Of a stretch of DNA of 40,423 nucleotides, positions 30,997 to 38,643 are shown one piece after another. The position numbers and the translations under genes are program-made. The stretch's first letter is position 1; the number at the start of each line of letters is the position of its first letter. The stretch is taken from positions 1 to 40,423 of IMG/VR virus record IMGVR_UViG_3300036785_000578, one strand, 5' to 3'. Source of the DNA: a virus. The notes under the pieces are model-generated. The model worked only from the letters and a program-made list of their open reading frames with translations. It was not told the origin of the DNA and ran no database searches.

Positions 30997-33179
30997 GCCC
31001 CTATTCCTGTTTGCAGCTCCTGCATATCCTGGTTGCGCGCCAGCCGGCCTTCCGCCTGCGCCAGTTCCGTGGGTCCAATTTTCTCGATCGCCTTTTCCAC
31101 GATTGTGTTTTGCAGATCTTGCTGGCCTTTCGCGGCAACCTGCTCCAGCTTGTTCTGGCCACGAACCTTTTCAACTGCCACGGCGCCCTGCAGCTTCTGC
31201 GCGCCCCCGCTCATCTGTTGTACGCTCTGCATCTCCTGCGGGGTGAGAGGCACAAAAATATCCTGCCAGCTCTGCAATTCGCTCATGCGCTGGAAAATGT
31301 CTTCGATGGCTTTGAAATTGATCGTCCATCCCTTTTCGTGCAGCCATTGCATAAGCTGGGGTTGTTGAACGATCTGGAGAAGGAAGGGAATCAGTTGCAG
31401 GATGGCCGCGCGCGCGGCTAGTTTCTGGCCGGCCAGGATCTTGATTTCGAATCGCGCATCTAGAAAATCTTCGGCGTCGATCTGATCGATAATCGCCTGA
31501 CCGAATTTGTCTGAGAGTATAGCGCGAATCTCCGCGATGGGCATATCTTCGAGAACCCGATCCCAGAGAAACATGAGCCAGCGTTTCATCACGACTTCAA
31601 GGTGCCCGATGGGATCGCTCACGTTCTCATCTGCCTTACCGCCGGCGCGGTTGACTCCGGTCGCGGTGCGCATGGCGCTTGAGCCGGGCGTGTTCACGTT
31701 GCCCTGCATGGCGATTGAATCGGCGCCCACCAGGTTTTCGCCGCCTCGATGCGCCATGTCAAGCAGCTTCCAGACTTCGGGCGGAATCTCCGGCATCTTC
31801 ATAAAGCCCAGCGCCTTGTTAATGTCGTGGCTGGGGCCGGTATCGACGCCTAAGAATGTTCCCAAGCCTGTAATCAGGTTTTGGGTGGGCGCATTGCCGG
31901 CGCCGCGGTCATAAATGATCGGGGCACTGAGCGGGAAGGCTATCATCCGTAATGCCTCATTATAGGTTGCCTGCTCCACGCGCTGATCGCCCGCATTCAG
32001 CCTTCCCTGGCCCAGTCCATAGCCCGAGTTGTCGATGTTCCACCAGGTCGCGGAATACCCCAGCATCTGGTCGCCCATGCCGTGTTTTTCATTGCGGATG
32101 GTCTTTCTGCGCCCCTGATAGCAGAGAATTTCGCACACGTAGTCTTTCGTCCAGCGCGCAATCTTCATGAGCGGCTTGAGGCTCGGATCCTGGCTCACCA
32201 TGCGGTTTTCCCCGGCCGCGTGCAGCACAACAGTCGATTGCGAATTCATGCTCTGCGCGGTCGCGGTCCCAACCGGCGCATCGCCGCGGGGGCTGGTTTC
32301 AAAGAAGAATGTTTTCAGGTCCGCATTCGCAGGGATCGATTTATAGCAGTCCAGCTCGCGCATCTGCTGCAGATCCTGCAGGGTCACAAAATCAATATCG
32401 ATGCGATAGCAGCCGGTCAGATCGGGACGGTTGGGAGTACGCCAGGTGTCGGCATAGAGGGTTGTGCCCAGGCGCCGGTATTCAAACGATGGCCAGGATT
32501 CTTTTACCGTTTCCTCGCGCACCTTAAAGTTGTCGCTCTCCCAGGTGTCCACTTTCTTGGCTGGTCCCACGGGCATTTCGATATTCACGGGCGGCTTTTT
32601 GCGGTGGCGAGTCTTGCGGATCACGTCTTTTTGTTCCCAGCCAGGAATACAGATCATGGTGCCCTGCAGCACCTGGCATTCGATGGCCAGGGACATTTGA
32701 TACTCGAAGTCCGCGCGGTCATTCAGAACGTTGAACATTTCCGTCCATGCGTTGAGAATCGTTTCCGCGTTGGGATTGGCGGCCAGCTTGCCGCGCGGTT
32801 CAAGCACGAAGGGGTTAGAGTCACCAAACAGGCCGCGACGTACCTGGTTGGACATGGTGTTGCGGTTCTTCGCCACCAGAAAGCGCGAGATACGTGCCGG
32901 CCGGTTCGAGACGCGCCAGTCACGGTCGTAATTCGGTGATTGATAGAGATAATCAACGTACTGCCATTCTGCCAGCCAGGAGTTTGTATCGACCCACTGC
33001 ATCGCCGTCTGATAGTCCATCCAGGCCACGGTGCCCGCGGCGTCATCGTCCATCTCGGGCGAAGTAGTACCATCCTTGCTCAGCTCAACCTGTTCTTTGC
33101 GAATAGGGAGACTGAGGTCATTGCCGATGGGCATTCCATCGCCGCCGGGCTTTTCCGCGATTTCGAGGCTAGTCGCCAT
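30993..33179 (-). CDS. portal protein (podovirus-type, large)
   Basis: 728 aa from the ATG at 33179, behind GAGGCG. The pattern is that of large podovirus portal proteins: N-terminal helical region with aromatic residues (MDYQTAMQWVDTNSWLAEWQYVDYLYQSPNYDRDWRVSNRPARISRFLVAKNRNTMSNQVRRGLF), a long stem and crown with GWEQKDV, YEVP-type strands, and a C-terminal helical coiled region (ILQLIPFLLQIVQQPQLMQWLHEKGW ... KAIEDIFQRMSELQSWQDIF). The portal is the dodecameric ring through which DNA is packaged and ejected. It lies just after terminase and a small zinc-binding gene, as is typical. Confidence 0.8.
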   Translation of the reverse strand: MATSLEIAEKPGGDGMPIGNDLSLPIRKEQVELSKDGTTSPEMDDDAAGTVAWMDYQTAMQWVDTNSWLAEWQYVDYLYQSPNYDRDWRVSNRPARISRFLVAKNRNTMSNQVRRGLFGDSNPFVLEPRGKLAANPNAETILNAWTEMFNVLNDRADFEYQMSLAIECQVLQGTMICIPGWEQKDVIRKTRHRKKPPVNIEMPVGPAKKVDTWESDNFKVREETVKESWPSFEYRRLGTTLYADTWRTPNRPDLTGCYRIDIDFVTLQDLQQMRELDCYKSIPANADLKTFFFETSPRGDAPVGTATAQSMNSQSTVVLHAAGENRMVSQDPSLKPLMKIARWTKDYVCEILCYQGRRKTIRNEKHGMGDQMLGYSATWWNIDNSGYGLGQGRLNAGDQRVEQATYNEALRMIAFPLSAPIIYDRGAGNAPTQNLITGLGTFLGVDTGPSHDINKALGFMKMPEIPPEVWKLLDMAHRGGENLVGADSIAMQGNVNTPGSSAMRTATGVNRAGGKADENVSDPIGHLEVVMKRWLMFLWDRVLEDMPIAEIRAILSDKFGQAIIDQIDAEDFLDARFEIKILAGQKLAARAAILQLIPFLLQIVQQPQLMQWLHEKGWTINFKAIEDIFQRMSELQSWQDIFVPLTPQEMQSVQQMSGGAQKLQGAVAVEKVRGQNKLEQVAAKGQQDLQNTIVEKAIEKIGPTELAQAEGRLARNQDMQELQTGIGA

Positions 33180-33429
33180 TTTTCGCCTCGCAGGGCATAT
33201 AGAAGCTGACTGGATCATCAGGCCGGCCGGCAGCGGTGACTAATACTGTGCTCTGGCACTTTTCGCAATGCACTTCCCACATGCCACATTCCGGGGCAGG
33301 ATAGGGAAGCTCGATGAAGCAGGTTATTGCATGGGCCTGGGGCATGGCTTTGCCGTGGGGATAGTCCAGGTCGGGCGCGCACCGGGCCTTGCCACGTCCA
33401 GAGGGGATGAAGTTTATGCTGTGGTTCAT
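33169..33429 (-). CDS. conserved small zinc-binding phage protein
   Basis: 86 aa from the ATG at 33429 in an ATGA overlap with terminase. Cysteines are in FIELPYPAPECGMWEVHCEKCQSTVLVTAAGRPDDPVSFYMPC. The order C-G-x-W-x-(V/I)-x-C-x-x-C, then TAAGRxDDPxS, matches a small family I recall from many tailed phages, next to portal and terminase. Function unknown, but the conservation suggests a packaging or head role. Confidence 0.7.
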   Translation of the reverse strand: MNHSINFIPSGRGKARCAPDLDYPHGKAMPQAHAITCFIELPYPAPECGMWEVHCEKCQSTVLVTAAGRPDDPVSFYMPCEAKNGD

Positions 33430-35117
33430 CCGTCGAGCCCCCCTGGCAGCGGTGGGATCCCGTAATAACTGGCTGCGCTCATAGCCTGCAGGTGGGCTGC
33501 TGCCTGTTGCCGCGCCTGCTCGTCGACCGCCGGCATTCCCTGCTGATCGAGAAACGCGGTCACCAGGGCATCTTCGCGGCGCCGGCGCTGCCACTCTAGT
33601 TCTTCTTCCGACATTGATGCGCGCAGTAGGGAGAGCGGAACCAGGCCCGCGAATTTAGAGATGGCTTCAATGATGCCGTTCTCTTCCATGAGCCCGAAAT
33701 GAACAAACTGGCTCTGGCATTCGGAGGCTTTCGACATGGCGGTAGAGAACCAGACGCGCCCCACTTTCATCAAGGGTTCCAGTTGTTCGATGGATCCCGA
33801 GCGGCGCGCATCGTCTTCCTCGTATTCGGTCCACTGCATTCTGAAACTGCGATTGCGCCGCGCGGCTTCGTTGCGAACGTGCGTCATCACATAGTCTGAG
33901 CCAGGCACGCATACGATCATCAGCGCATCGATCTGGTGCACTTTGGCCTGGTGCACGATCTTTTCCGCTTCGCCGCTGGGGCTGTACGTTCCCTGCCAGG
34001 TGTCGAGCACATAAATTTTTCCGTCGAACAGTTTTGCAACCGCACCCTCACTGTATTTCGCCATCGATGGTTTGCCGCCATACCGCGGGCGCCAGCACAT
34101 ATATGTGTCGCCGCCCAGGGGGATCCGCTCCGGCGCAATCAGGCAGCTCTTGTATAGCTTCTCGTCAAAGCGGACCACGGCGCCGCCCTGCGGGTCATTC
34201 TGCTGCTGCGCCATGAAACTGACATAGTTCTGATAAAACTTTTCTCGCAGCGCGGTGTAACTCAGATTTTGGAATTCGGGAAACTGTAATTCCAGTTCGT
34301 CTTCGCGCGGGAATTCACCCGCTAACAATCGGGCGCCACTCTTGACGATCACAGAGCTGCGCACGAGCACTTCCCAGTTGTCGGGATTTTCCTCCGCCAA
34401 TCGCAGGCATTTCCCGTGCCAATCGAGCGGATGATAGCGCGTCCCGCCGATGAAGATGAATCCGCCATCCCGCAGCGTATTTTCATTCTGATCGCAAACG
34501 TCGGTCACATTCTGGCGCACTTCATGACTGGCGGTGATGCCGCTGTTGTCGGTGTCTTCCACATCGTCGTAGTCGATGATGAGCGGATGCCAGCCGGATT
34601 GCGAAGTCTGCGGGGAAGTGTAATCGAGCGTGTAATCCAGATCGCCAGAGCCCCAGAGTTTGCGGTTGGGAGTGTTCCAGCATCCTGTCGGTTTTTTGTC
34701 TACCACCAATTCAGGAAACATCACCTGAATGGGGCGGAGCCCTGAGCCCTTCGGCCGCCAGAATTGGAGCGCCGTTTTGAACGCCACTTCGTCGGCCAGG
34801 GGCTGAGTGGCGGAATTATTCAGGATGGTAATGTCTTCGGGGAAAGCGCAGATCCATTGCAGCCGGTCAACGCGCTTGAGTGACGTTTTGAACGTGTGCC
34901 GCGGATCGAGATGCAGCCGCTTGTGTTTGCGGTGCTGGTCGCGAATGGGGAGCTGGGGATTTTTGGGAAAGTAGAGATTGACCGCCGGCCGGTGGGCGCG
35001 TTCGCTGAAGTCGTGATAGCCGATCACTTCCGCGGCAAAGAAATGGTCAGTGATGAAGCGATGGCGCGCGTCCTGGCGATACTCTTCATCATCGGCCAAC
35101 CTGGCGACGTCGATCAC
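33426..35117 (-). CDS. terL: terminase large subunit
   Basis: 563 aa from GTG 35117, whose last bases overlap the upstream endonuclease stop (GTGA); CAGGAG lies 9 nt upstream. A longer frame to 35264 runs inside the endonuclease gene and is not used. A Walker A-like segment DPRHTFKTS is at 71-79 and a Walker B-like LIIDYDD at 179-185. The C-terminal half has the RNase H-type nuclease region (YMCWRPRYGG ... KIYVLDTWQGTYSP ... DALMIVCVPGSDY). It pumps DNA into the procapsid and cuts it. No small terminase subunit is recognised. Confidence 0.83.
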   Translation of the reverse strand: MIDVARLADDEEYRQDARHRFITDHFFAAEVIGYHDFSERAHRPAVNLYFPKNPQLPIRDQHRKHKRLHLDPRHTFKTSLKRVDRLQWICAFPEDITILNNSATQPLADEVAFKTALQFWRPKGSGLRPIQVMFPELVVDKKPTGCWNTPNRKLWGSGDLDYTLDYTSPQTSQSGWHPLIIDYDDVEDTDNSGITASHEVRQNVTDVCDQNENTLRDGGFIFIGGTRYHPLDWHGKCLRLAEENPDNWEVLVRSSVIVKSGARLLAGEFPREDELELQFPEFQNLSYTALREKFYQNYVSFMAQQQNDPQGGAVVRFDEKLYKSCLIAPERIPLGGDTYMCWRPRYGGKPSMAKYSEGAVAKLFDGKIYVLDTWQGTYSPSGEAEKIVHQAKVHQIDALMIVCVPGSDYVMTHVRNEAARRNRSFRMQWTEYEEDDARRSGSIEQLEPLMKVGRVWFSTAMSKASECQSQFVHFGLMEENGIIEAISKFAGLVPLSLLRASMSEEELEWQRRRREDALVTAFLDQQGMPAVDEQARQQAAAHLQAMSAASYYGIPPLPGGLDG

Positions 35118-35629
35118 GGCGCTAAACTCCTGGGAAGATTGAGTCTTGCAAATTCCCCAAAATGAAGGATCGCAGCTTGATCGTAGGCTCGCGCAGCATC
35201 TTCCTTTTGGCTGAATAACCCTAGGTGTATTTGTTTCCTGTTGACCTTGATGAAAGCGCGCCATTTAGATCGCGGCTTATGCCATGAAACGCCCTTAAAG
35301 CCGCTTCTGTTGTGGACCGGAATACCTCGGTTTGCGCCGTTTTCAGAAGCCGTCGCGCGCCTCAAGTTGGATCTTCTGTTGTCTAAAGTATTTTCCGGCC
35401 GAATGTGATCTATGCGCATGCCTTTGATTGACCCGAGTACTTGCGCATGCATGGGAATCTGAAGTCGCGCGCACCCTGGCTCTCTCTCATGTTTTCTTGC
35501 CCAGCGCGCAGCATAATGGCGCTTCGTCGTCGAGCAACGGAAGACATGCCAACGGAATTGCATCAAGCGGTCGTAATCCCGGCGGTCGACAAGGGCTGCT
35601 CTGCCTTTTGTGAGCTGTATCTTGGGCAA
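35114..35629 (-). CDS. HNH homing endonuclease with AP2 DNA-binding domain
   Basis: 171 aa. The N-terminus IQLTKGRAALVDRRDYDRLMQFRWHVF is typical of HNH/AP2 enzymes. IPMHAQVLG and RIDHIRPENTLDNRRSNLR (about 58-92) form the HNH nuclease, and SGFKGVSWHKPRSKWRAFIKVNRKQIHLGLFSQKEDAARAYDQAA (about 109-153) the AP2 domain. Such free-standing homing enzymes spread by cutting alleles that lack them. It starts at TTG 35629, next to the upstream TAG, and ends in a GTGA overlap with terminase. The insertion is seamless: no reading frame is disrupted. Confidence 0.85.
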   Translation of the reverse strand: MPKIQLTKGRAALVDRRDYDRLMQFRWHVFRCSTTKRHYAARWARKHEREPGCARLQIPMHAQVLGSIKGMRIDHIRPENTLDNRRSNLRRATASENGANRGIPVHNRSGFKGVSWHKPRSKWRAFIKVNRKQIHLGLFSQKEDAARAYDQAAILHFGEFARLNLPRSLAP

Positions 35630-35630
35630 T

Positions 35631-35948
35631 CTAACCCCCTACCTGCCCTGCTTCCGGCGGACCGCCTTCTGGGGTAGCCTCTTGTTCTGGTGCGCCGCCC
35701 TGTCCATTCATGGCGAATTGCTCAGCGACATGCTGGCCGGCTTCTTCGGGGCTCGCACTGGTCGCCATGGGGCCGCGCTCTGGCATGGTAAAGGGATGGT
35801 CTGGATGCTCTTTGTAGGAATGACTGTGGACGATGGACCCATCCCGCGCCTGGGTGCTGCGGATTTCATGAAGGTGCAGCTTCTTCTTTTTGCCGCCTTC
35901 TTTGCGCTCACCCTCCGGCTTTTTTGTTTCCTCTTTTTCCTTGGCCAT
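35631..35948 (-). CDS. charged small protein next to terminase
   Basis: 105 aa from the ATG at 35948 (GGAG upstream). A lysine- and glutamate-rich start (KEKEETKKPEGERKEGGKKKKLHLHEIRSTQARDGSIVHSHSYKEHPDHPF) contains an LHLHEIRST ... GSxVHxHxY element, followed by MATSASPEEAGQHVAEQFAMNG and a Gly/Pro/Glu-rich tail. A similar element is recalled from proteins near phage packaging genes. Could be a packaging or scaffolding accessory. Function not known. Confidence 0.55.
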   Translation of the reverse strand: MAKEKEETKKPEGERKEGGKKKKLHLHEIRSTQARDGSIVHSHSYKEHPDHPFTMPERGPMATSASPEEAGQHVAEQFAMNGQGGAPEQEATPEGGPPEAGQVGG

Positions 35949-35962
35949 GGGGTTCGCTCCGA

Positions 35963-36559
35963 TCAGCCGGCGGTGAATTTCTGTACGTTGATGGTGGTGG
36001 GCGTGCCAGATGCGCCGCCGGTCGAGGTGATGCTGAGTGAGAATGTGACCACGGGATTGGCTAGGTTGCTTATGCCGCTGGGCACATTCGTAATCGCAAT
36101 CTCGGGATCGAGAACATTGTTGATTGTGCCTCCGCATTTGCCCTGCAGCTTGCCGCTCACTGAGTCATAGATCAGTTGGGCACGGATCCACCAGGGCGCC
36201 GTGGTGGTGTTCTGAGTGACCGCAGCGGCGGTTTTATGCAGCAGGCTGCCGGCGACCACGGTTGCACTCGCGCCCACATAGAGCCCCAGCGCGATGGTGC
36301 CCGCGGCTCTGGTGGTGATGTAGCCGGACGCAATGACATCGAAGACGGTCTGTTCGAGCGCCGTAAAGGGACCGAGCGCCGTAGTAAGCGCGCCGGCGGG
36401 GTTCGATGGGCTAAGGATGATGCTTTCCGTGGCCACGGTGATGTTTTGCGTGGCCGGTAGCGCGGAAGGTGTTGCAAGCTGCGTACTTAGGGGCGGCATA
36501 GTTACTGAATTGGCCGCGGGGCTCACAGGCCCATTTGGTCGATCCCAAAGAGATGGCAT
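35963..36559 (-). CDS. decoration- or fibre-like structural protein
   Basis: 198 aa from the ATG at 36559 (AAGGAG upstream); a longer frame to 36610 lacks a site. Beta-rich: QTVFDVIASGYITTRAAGTIALGLYVGASATVVAGSLLHKTAAAVTQN ... WWIRAQLIYDSVSGKLQGKCGGTINN ... NPVVTFSLSITSTGG. The fold impression matches jelly-roll or head-fibre proteins and resembles the 209-aa protein at 25739-26368. It is the first gene of the long late operon as seen here. Probably a virion surface protein. Confidence 0.5.
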   Translation of the reverse strand: MPSLWDRPNGPVSPAANSVTMPPLSTQLATPSALPATQNITVATESIILSPSNPAGALTTALGPFTALEQTVFDVIASGYITTRAAGTIALGLYVGASATVVAGSLLHKTAAAVTQNTTTAPWWIRAQLIYDSVSGKLQGKCGGTINNVLDPEIAITNVPSGISNLANPVVTFSLSITSTGGASGTPTTINVQKFTAG

Positions 36560-36675
36560 AACCTTCGTTCTCCTTTGGCGGCGGATCCGCAAATGTCCAG
36601 TAGAGAACAAGATTCCGCCTTTTAAGTCATTCGTGCAAGAGGTTTGCTTCGGGGCAGAGAATGAAAAGCGAAAGT

Positions 36676-36713
36676 TGCTTCAAGCACCCTGCTTCAAGCA
36701 CCTGCTTCAAGCA
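36676..36713. repeat. three copies of the palindrome TGCTTCAAGCA
   Basis: Copies at 36676-36686, 36690-36700 and 36703-36713, with starts 14 and 13 bp apart, in the gap between the divergent genes starting at 36559 (leftward) and 36749 (rightward). A single copy lies at 36933-36943. The 11-mer is an odd palindrome with only its centre base unmatched. Related TGCTCCAAGCA copies are at 39134-39565. Candidate operator cluster for a small DNA-binding protein. Confidence 0.65.
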
Positions 36714-36748
36714 GAAAGGGGCATCGTATCTTTCAGGAGGGCCGTCTT

Positions 36749-36925
36749 ATGCCACTGGGAATTCTTTTCTGGACCATCTATGTGATCGCCGTGATCTTCG
36801 GCGTCTGGGTCAACTATGAGCCCGCGCAGCCGCTTTGGGCTCGCCGTGCCGGCGCCTACTTGGTCCTATGGATCCTTCTCGGAATAGTTGGATGGGAAGT
36901 GTTTGGCCCTGTCGTCAGGCGATAG
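36749..36925 (+). CDS. small two-helix membrane protein
   Basis: 58 aa, read directly from the sequence: LGILFWTIYVIAVIFGVWV and YLVLWILLGIVGWEVFG form two membrane segments with a basic and charged connection (NYEPAQPLWARRAG) and a basic end (VVRR). A strong AGGAGG precedes the ATG. It is the only rightward gene between leftward blocks and follows the TGCTTCAAGCA cluster, so it may be regulated by it. Size and topology suit a holin-like or superinfection membrane protein. Conserved look, function unproven. Confidence 0.6.
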   Translation: MPLGILFWTIYVIAVIFGVWVNYEPAQPLWARRAGAYLVLWILLGIVGWEVFGPVVRR

Positions 36926-36936
36926 TTCTCCCTGCT

Positions 36937-37161
36937 TCAAGCACTGGCGTTTCGCTGGCGGAATGCTGCGCATTTGCATTCATACTCGGGGAATCGATTG
37001 GAGATTACGAGCAGGGCCGGGCGCAGGGCTGCGTAGGATTCATCATCGGCCCGCGCCGCAGCTTCTGCCAGGTGCTTGAGAAAATCACCAGACCGATTAG
37101 GTTCATGGTGCAGGATGCCGAAGACCCACCCCAGCAGCTCATTGTCATTTTGCAGAATCAT
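36937..37161 (-). CDS. small hypothetical protein
   Basis: 74 aa: ILQNDNELLGWVFGILHHEPNRSGDFLKHLAEAAARADDESYAALRPALLVISNRFPEYECKCAAFRQRNASA. GGGGGAAAG precedes the ATG. Helical, with two cysteines. Its stop codon lies inside a TGCTTCAAGCA palindrome (36933-36943). Overlaps the upstream gene by 17 nt. Function unknown. Confidence 0.5.
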   Translation of the reverse strand: MILQNDNELLGWVFGILHHEPNRSGDFLKHLAEAAARADDESYAALRPALLVISNRFPEYECKCAAFRQRNASA

Positions 37162-37351
37162 CTTTCCCCCGATTGCGGAACCAGCTCTGAGCCATCATTT
37201 CAACTGACTCGCTTAGGGCCTCGTGGCGCGCTGTCAAGGCTTCGTGACGGGCGACCAGCGCCGCGATACGCTTGTCAAAAACTTCATCGCGCTGAGCTAA
37301 ACTTTCGAGAATTGCCTCGATGCGGTCCAAACGTTCATTCTTTTCGGTCAC
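37145..37351 (-). CDS. small coiled-coil protein
   Basis: 68 aa from GTG 37351. Nearly all heptad-like helix: NERLDRIEAILESLAQRDEVFDKRIAALVARHEALTARHEALSESVEMMAQSWF, followed by a basic end. ALxARHEAL is repeated (residues 31-37 and 38-45). Probably a self-associating helical protein. Two TGCTTCAAGCA palindromes lie just upstream (37364-37387). Function unknown. Confidence 0.55.
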   Translation of the reverse strand: MTEKNERLDRIEAILESLAQRDEVFDKRIAALVARHEALTARHEALSESVEMMAQSWFRNRGKDDSAK

Positions 37352-37363
37352 TATCTACCCCTG

Positions 37364-37387
37364 TGCTTCAAGCATCTGCTTCAAGCA
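37364..37387. repeat. two copies of the palindrome TGCTTCAAGCA
   Basis: Copies at 37364-37374 and 37377-37387, 13 bp apart, in the 29-bp gap between genes 37381-37671 and 37145-37351; the second copy overlaps the upstream stop. The same sequence occurs at 36676-36713 and 36933-36943. Confidence 0.6.
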
Positions 37388-37671
37388 GCTTTCAACTTTG
37401 GTTTAGGCCCGCGTTTCTTGCCTGCTTTGGGCAGACTCTTGCGCCAGGCGGCGAACAGCCGGCGTTCCTCGGGCGTGTTGGGACGGTTGCAGAATCGGCA
37501 GCGGGTCAGATCGCGCAGCCGGCGCCGTTCAAGATTGAGGACCTTGGCGTGCTCGGGTGTACAAGTTACAGACTTGCGCACCACGCGGTCGGCGGGGATC
37601 TGATCGCCGCAAATGAGGCAATGGAAATATTCAACTGGCGCGCGCCGGTCTGCGGCTTTCACATTCGGCAT
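37381..37671 (-). CDS. zinc-finger-like small protein
   Basis: 96 aa with two metal-binding-looking clusters: CLIC (18-21) with a following CTPEH (37-41), and CRFC (58-61). The C-terminus is lysine-rich (SLPKAGKKRGPKPKLKAA). A similar arrangement is found in small phage HNH-less zinc proteins, but no nuclease motif is seen. Probably nucleic-acid binding. Its stop overlaps a TGCTTCAAGCA palindrome. Confidence 0.55.
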   Translation of the reverse strand: MPNVKAADRRAPVEYFHCLICGDQIPADRVVRKSVTCTPEHAKVLNLERRRLRDLTRCRFCNRPNTPEERRLFAAWRKSLPKAGKKRGPKPKLKAA

Positions 37672-37672
37672 T

Positions 37673-37891
37673 TTAGGAACCTTCCCCGCTGTCCTGTCGG
37701 TGTTCGGCGTCGATTTCCTTCATCAATTCGAGATAAGCTCCGATGCTTATAAGCATCATGAGGCCACAATTTGGGCAGCTGATTTCGACTCCGCCGAAAG
37801 CAGCGGCAACCACTGGCGTATGCTTCTCGCAGAGTGGAGCCGGCATCTTCCCGTTAAGGGATTGGGGTGTTGGCAATTTTAGTTCTGTCAT
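37673..37891 (-). CDS. small zinc-binding protein
   Basis: 72 aa from the ATG at 37891, in an ATGA overlap with the upstream membrane gene; GGGGGA lies upstream. C21-E-K-H, then CPNC (38-41) in EISCPNCGLMMLISIGAYLELMKEID. A short acidic tail follows. Looks like a small zinc ribbon with a helical end. Function unknown. Confidence 0.55.
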   Translation of the reverse strand: MTELKLPTPQSLNGKMPAPLCEKHTPVVAAAFGGVEISCPNCGLMMLISIGAYLELMKEIDAEHRQDSGEGS

Positions 37892-38064
37892 TTTGAGTGA
37901 TCCCCCATCAATTCGTAGACTTTTCCGGTGAGCAGTTTCATGTCTGGTCGCAGCTCCCGAATATCCTCGCGCATTCCTGAAATCTGCACGAGGCTGATTA
38001 CAAGGCTGGTGAGAATCACGATGATGGGCAAGCCCACTGCAATCCAAAGTTGTAGGTTGGTCAA
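37888..38064 (-). CDS. small membrane protein with helical tail
   Basis: 58 aa, read directly from the sequence, starting at TTG 38064 inside a TTGA overlap with the RusA-like gene; GGAGGG lies 4-5 nt upstream. One membrane helix (LWIAVGLPIIVILTSLVISLV) precedes a charged helical tail (GMREDIRELRPDMKLLTGKVYELMGD). Ends in an ATGA junction with the next gene. It is likely a real, coupled micro-gene. Function unknown. Confidence 0.55.
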   Translation of the reverse strand: MTNLQLWIAVGLPIIVILTSLVISLVQISGMREDIRELRPDMKLLTGKVYELMGDHSK

Positions 38065-38591
38065 TTTCCCTCCAGTAGTTCAACAGTGATCTGGACATGC
38101 GCCGGCGCCCCATAGATCTTGTGGAGCTCAGCATCGACAACCTGCGCATCGTCTACCCAGAGAATGCCTGTCATTGCATCGGTTGTACTTCGAGCAAGTT
38201 TGTCGTAATCGGGTTTGACGATTGGGCGCGTTCTTGAAGCAGGCACCGATTTCGGCCGTTCGAATACGAAGGTGAGAGCTACGCGCACGGGGACCGCGGC
38301 CGCGGCGAATACTCCATGTATGCCGGCCGCGGCGCGCGCCTGGAGAGCAGCGAAGCCAACCTGGTTCCTGTAGCCGTGGGTACGCGGGTTGTCTGCTTTA
38401 AGCACGGTCACGGGCGTACCATCCGGCTTTGTGGTGCAGATCCCGCCCATGCTTCCCTGCGGGATCGGTTCGCATTCGACGGAGAAAGAAATTTCAGTTA
38501 CGCGGCTGGTAGTTTTGCCAGTTGCGCATTCCGCGGCTTCGACAAATGCTGTCCAAGCTCTGCGTTCTGCGGTGCGGTTCATGCGTGGCAT
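38061..38591 (-). CDS. rusA: RusA-like Holliday junction resolvase
   Basis: 176 aa. FSVECEPIPQGSMGG (about 36-50) opens the domain. The catalytic region reads VKPDYDKLARSTTDAMTGILWVDDAQVVDAELHKIYG (125-161), with acidic residues D128, D130 and D147/D148 in the RusA arrangement. RusA homodimers cut four-way junctions at specific dinucleotides. The gene is the first of the leftward block, divergent from the RHH gene at 38644. The N-terminal 30 residues are an extension; the ATG at 38591 or 38582 is equally possible. The genome also carries an endonuclease VII-type resolvase at 290-763. Confidence 0.85.
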   Translation of the reverse strand: MPRMNRTAERRAWTAFVEAAECATGKTTSRVTEISFSVECEPIPQGSMGGICTTKPDGTPVTVLKADNPRTHGYRNQVGFAALQARAAAGIHGVFAAAAVPVRVALTFVFERPKSVPASRTRPIVKPDYDKLARSTTDAMTGILWVDDAQVVDAELHKIYGAPAHVQITVELLEGN

Positions 38592-38643
38592 CGGGATTTT
38601 TCTCTTGACTTAGGCAATATATATTATGTATCAGTGTATGGCT
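38592..38643. promoter_or_regulatory. divergent promoter region between resolvase and RHH gene
   Basis: This AT-rich 52 bp separates the RusA-like gene (leftward) from the RHH gene (rightward). Rightward: TTGACT (38605-38610) with TATCAG (38629-38634) at 18 nt, then 9 nt to the ATG at 38644, a weak but similar layout to the two early promoters. Leftward: TTGCCA followed by 18 nt and TAATAT on the minus strand. The -10 boxes are not strong by eye; opposing promoters would overlap here. Confidence 0.4.

Noticed and set aside
32082-32939. 285-aa rightward frame opposite the portal gene
   Set aside because: Antisense shadow of a recognisable portal protein.
33426-35264. 612-aa version of the terminase
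   Set aside because: Its extra N-terminus lies inside the HNH/AP2 gene in another frame; the GTG at 35117 with CAGGAG fits the gene better.
36676-37387. CRISPR array
   Set aside because: The repeats are only 11 bp, palindromic and irregularly spaced, and no cas genes are present.
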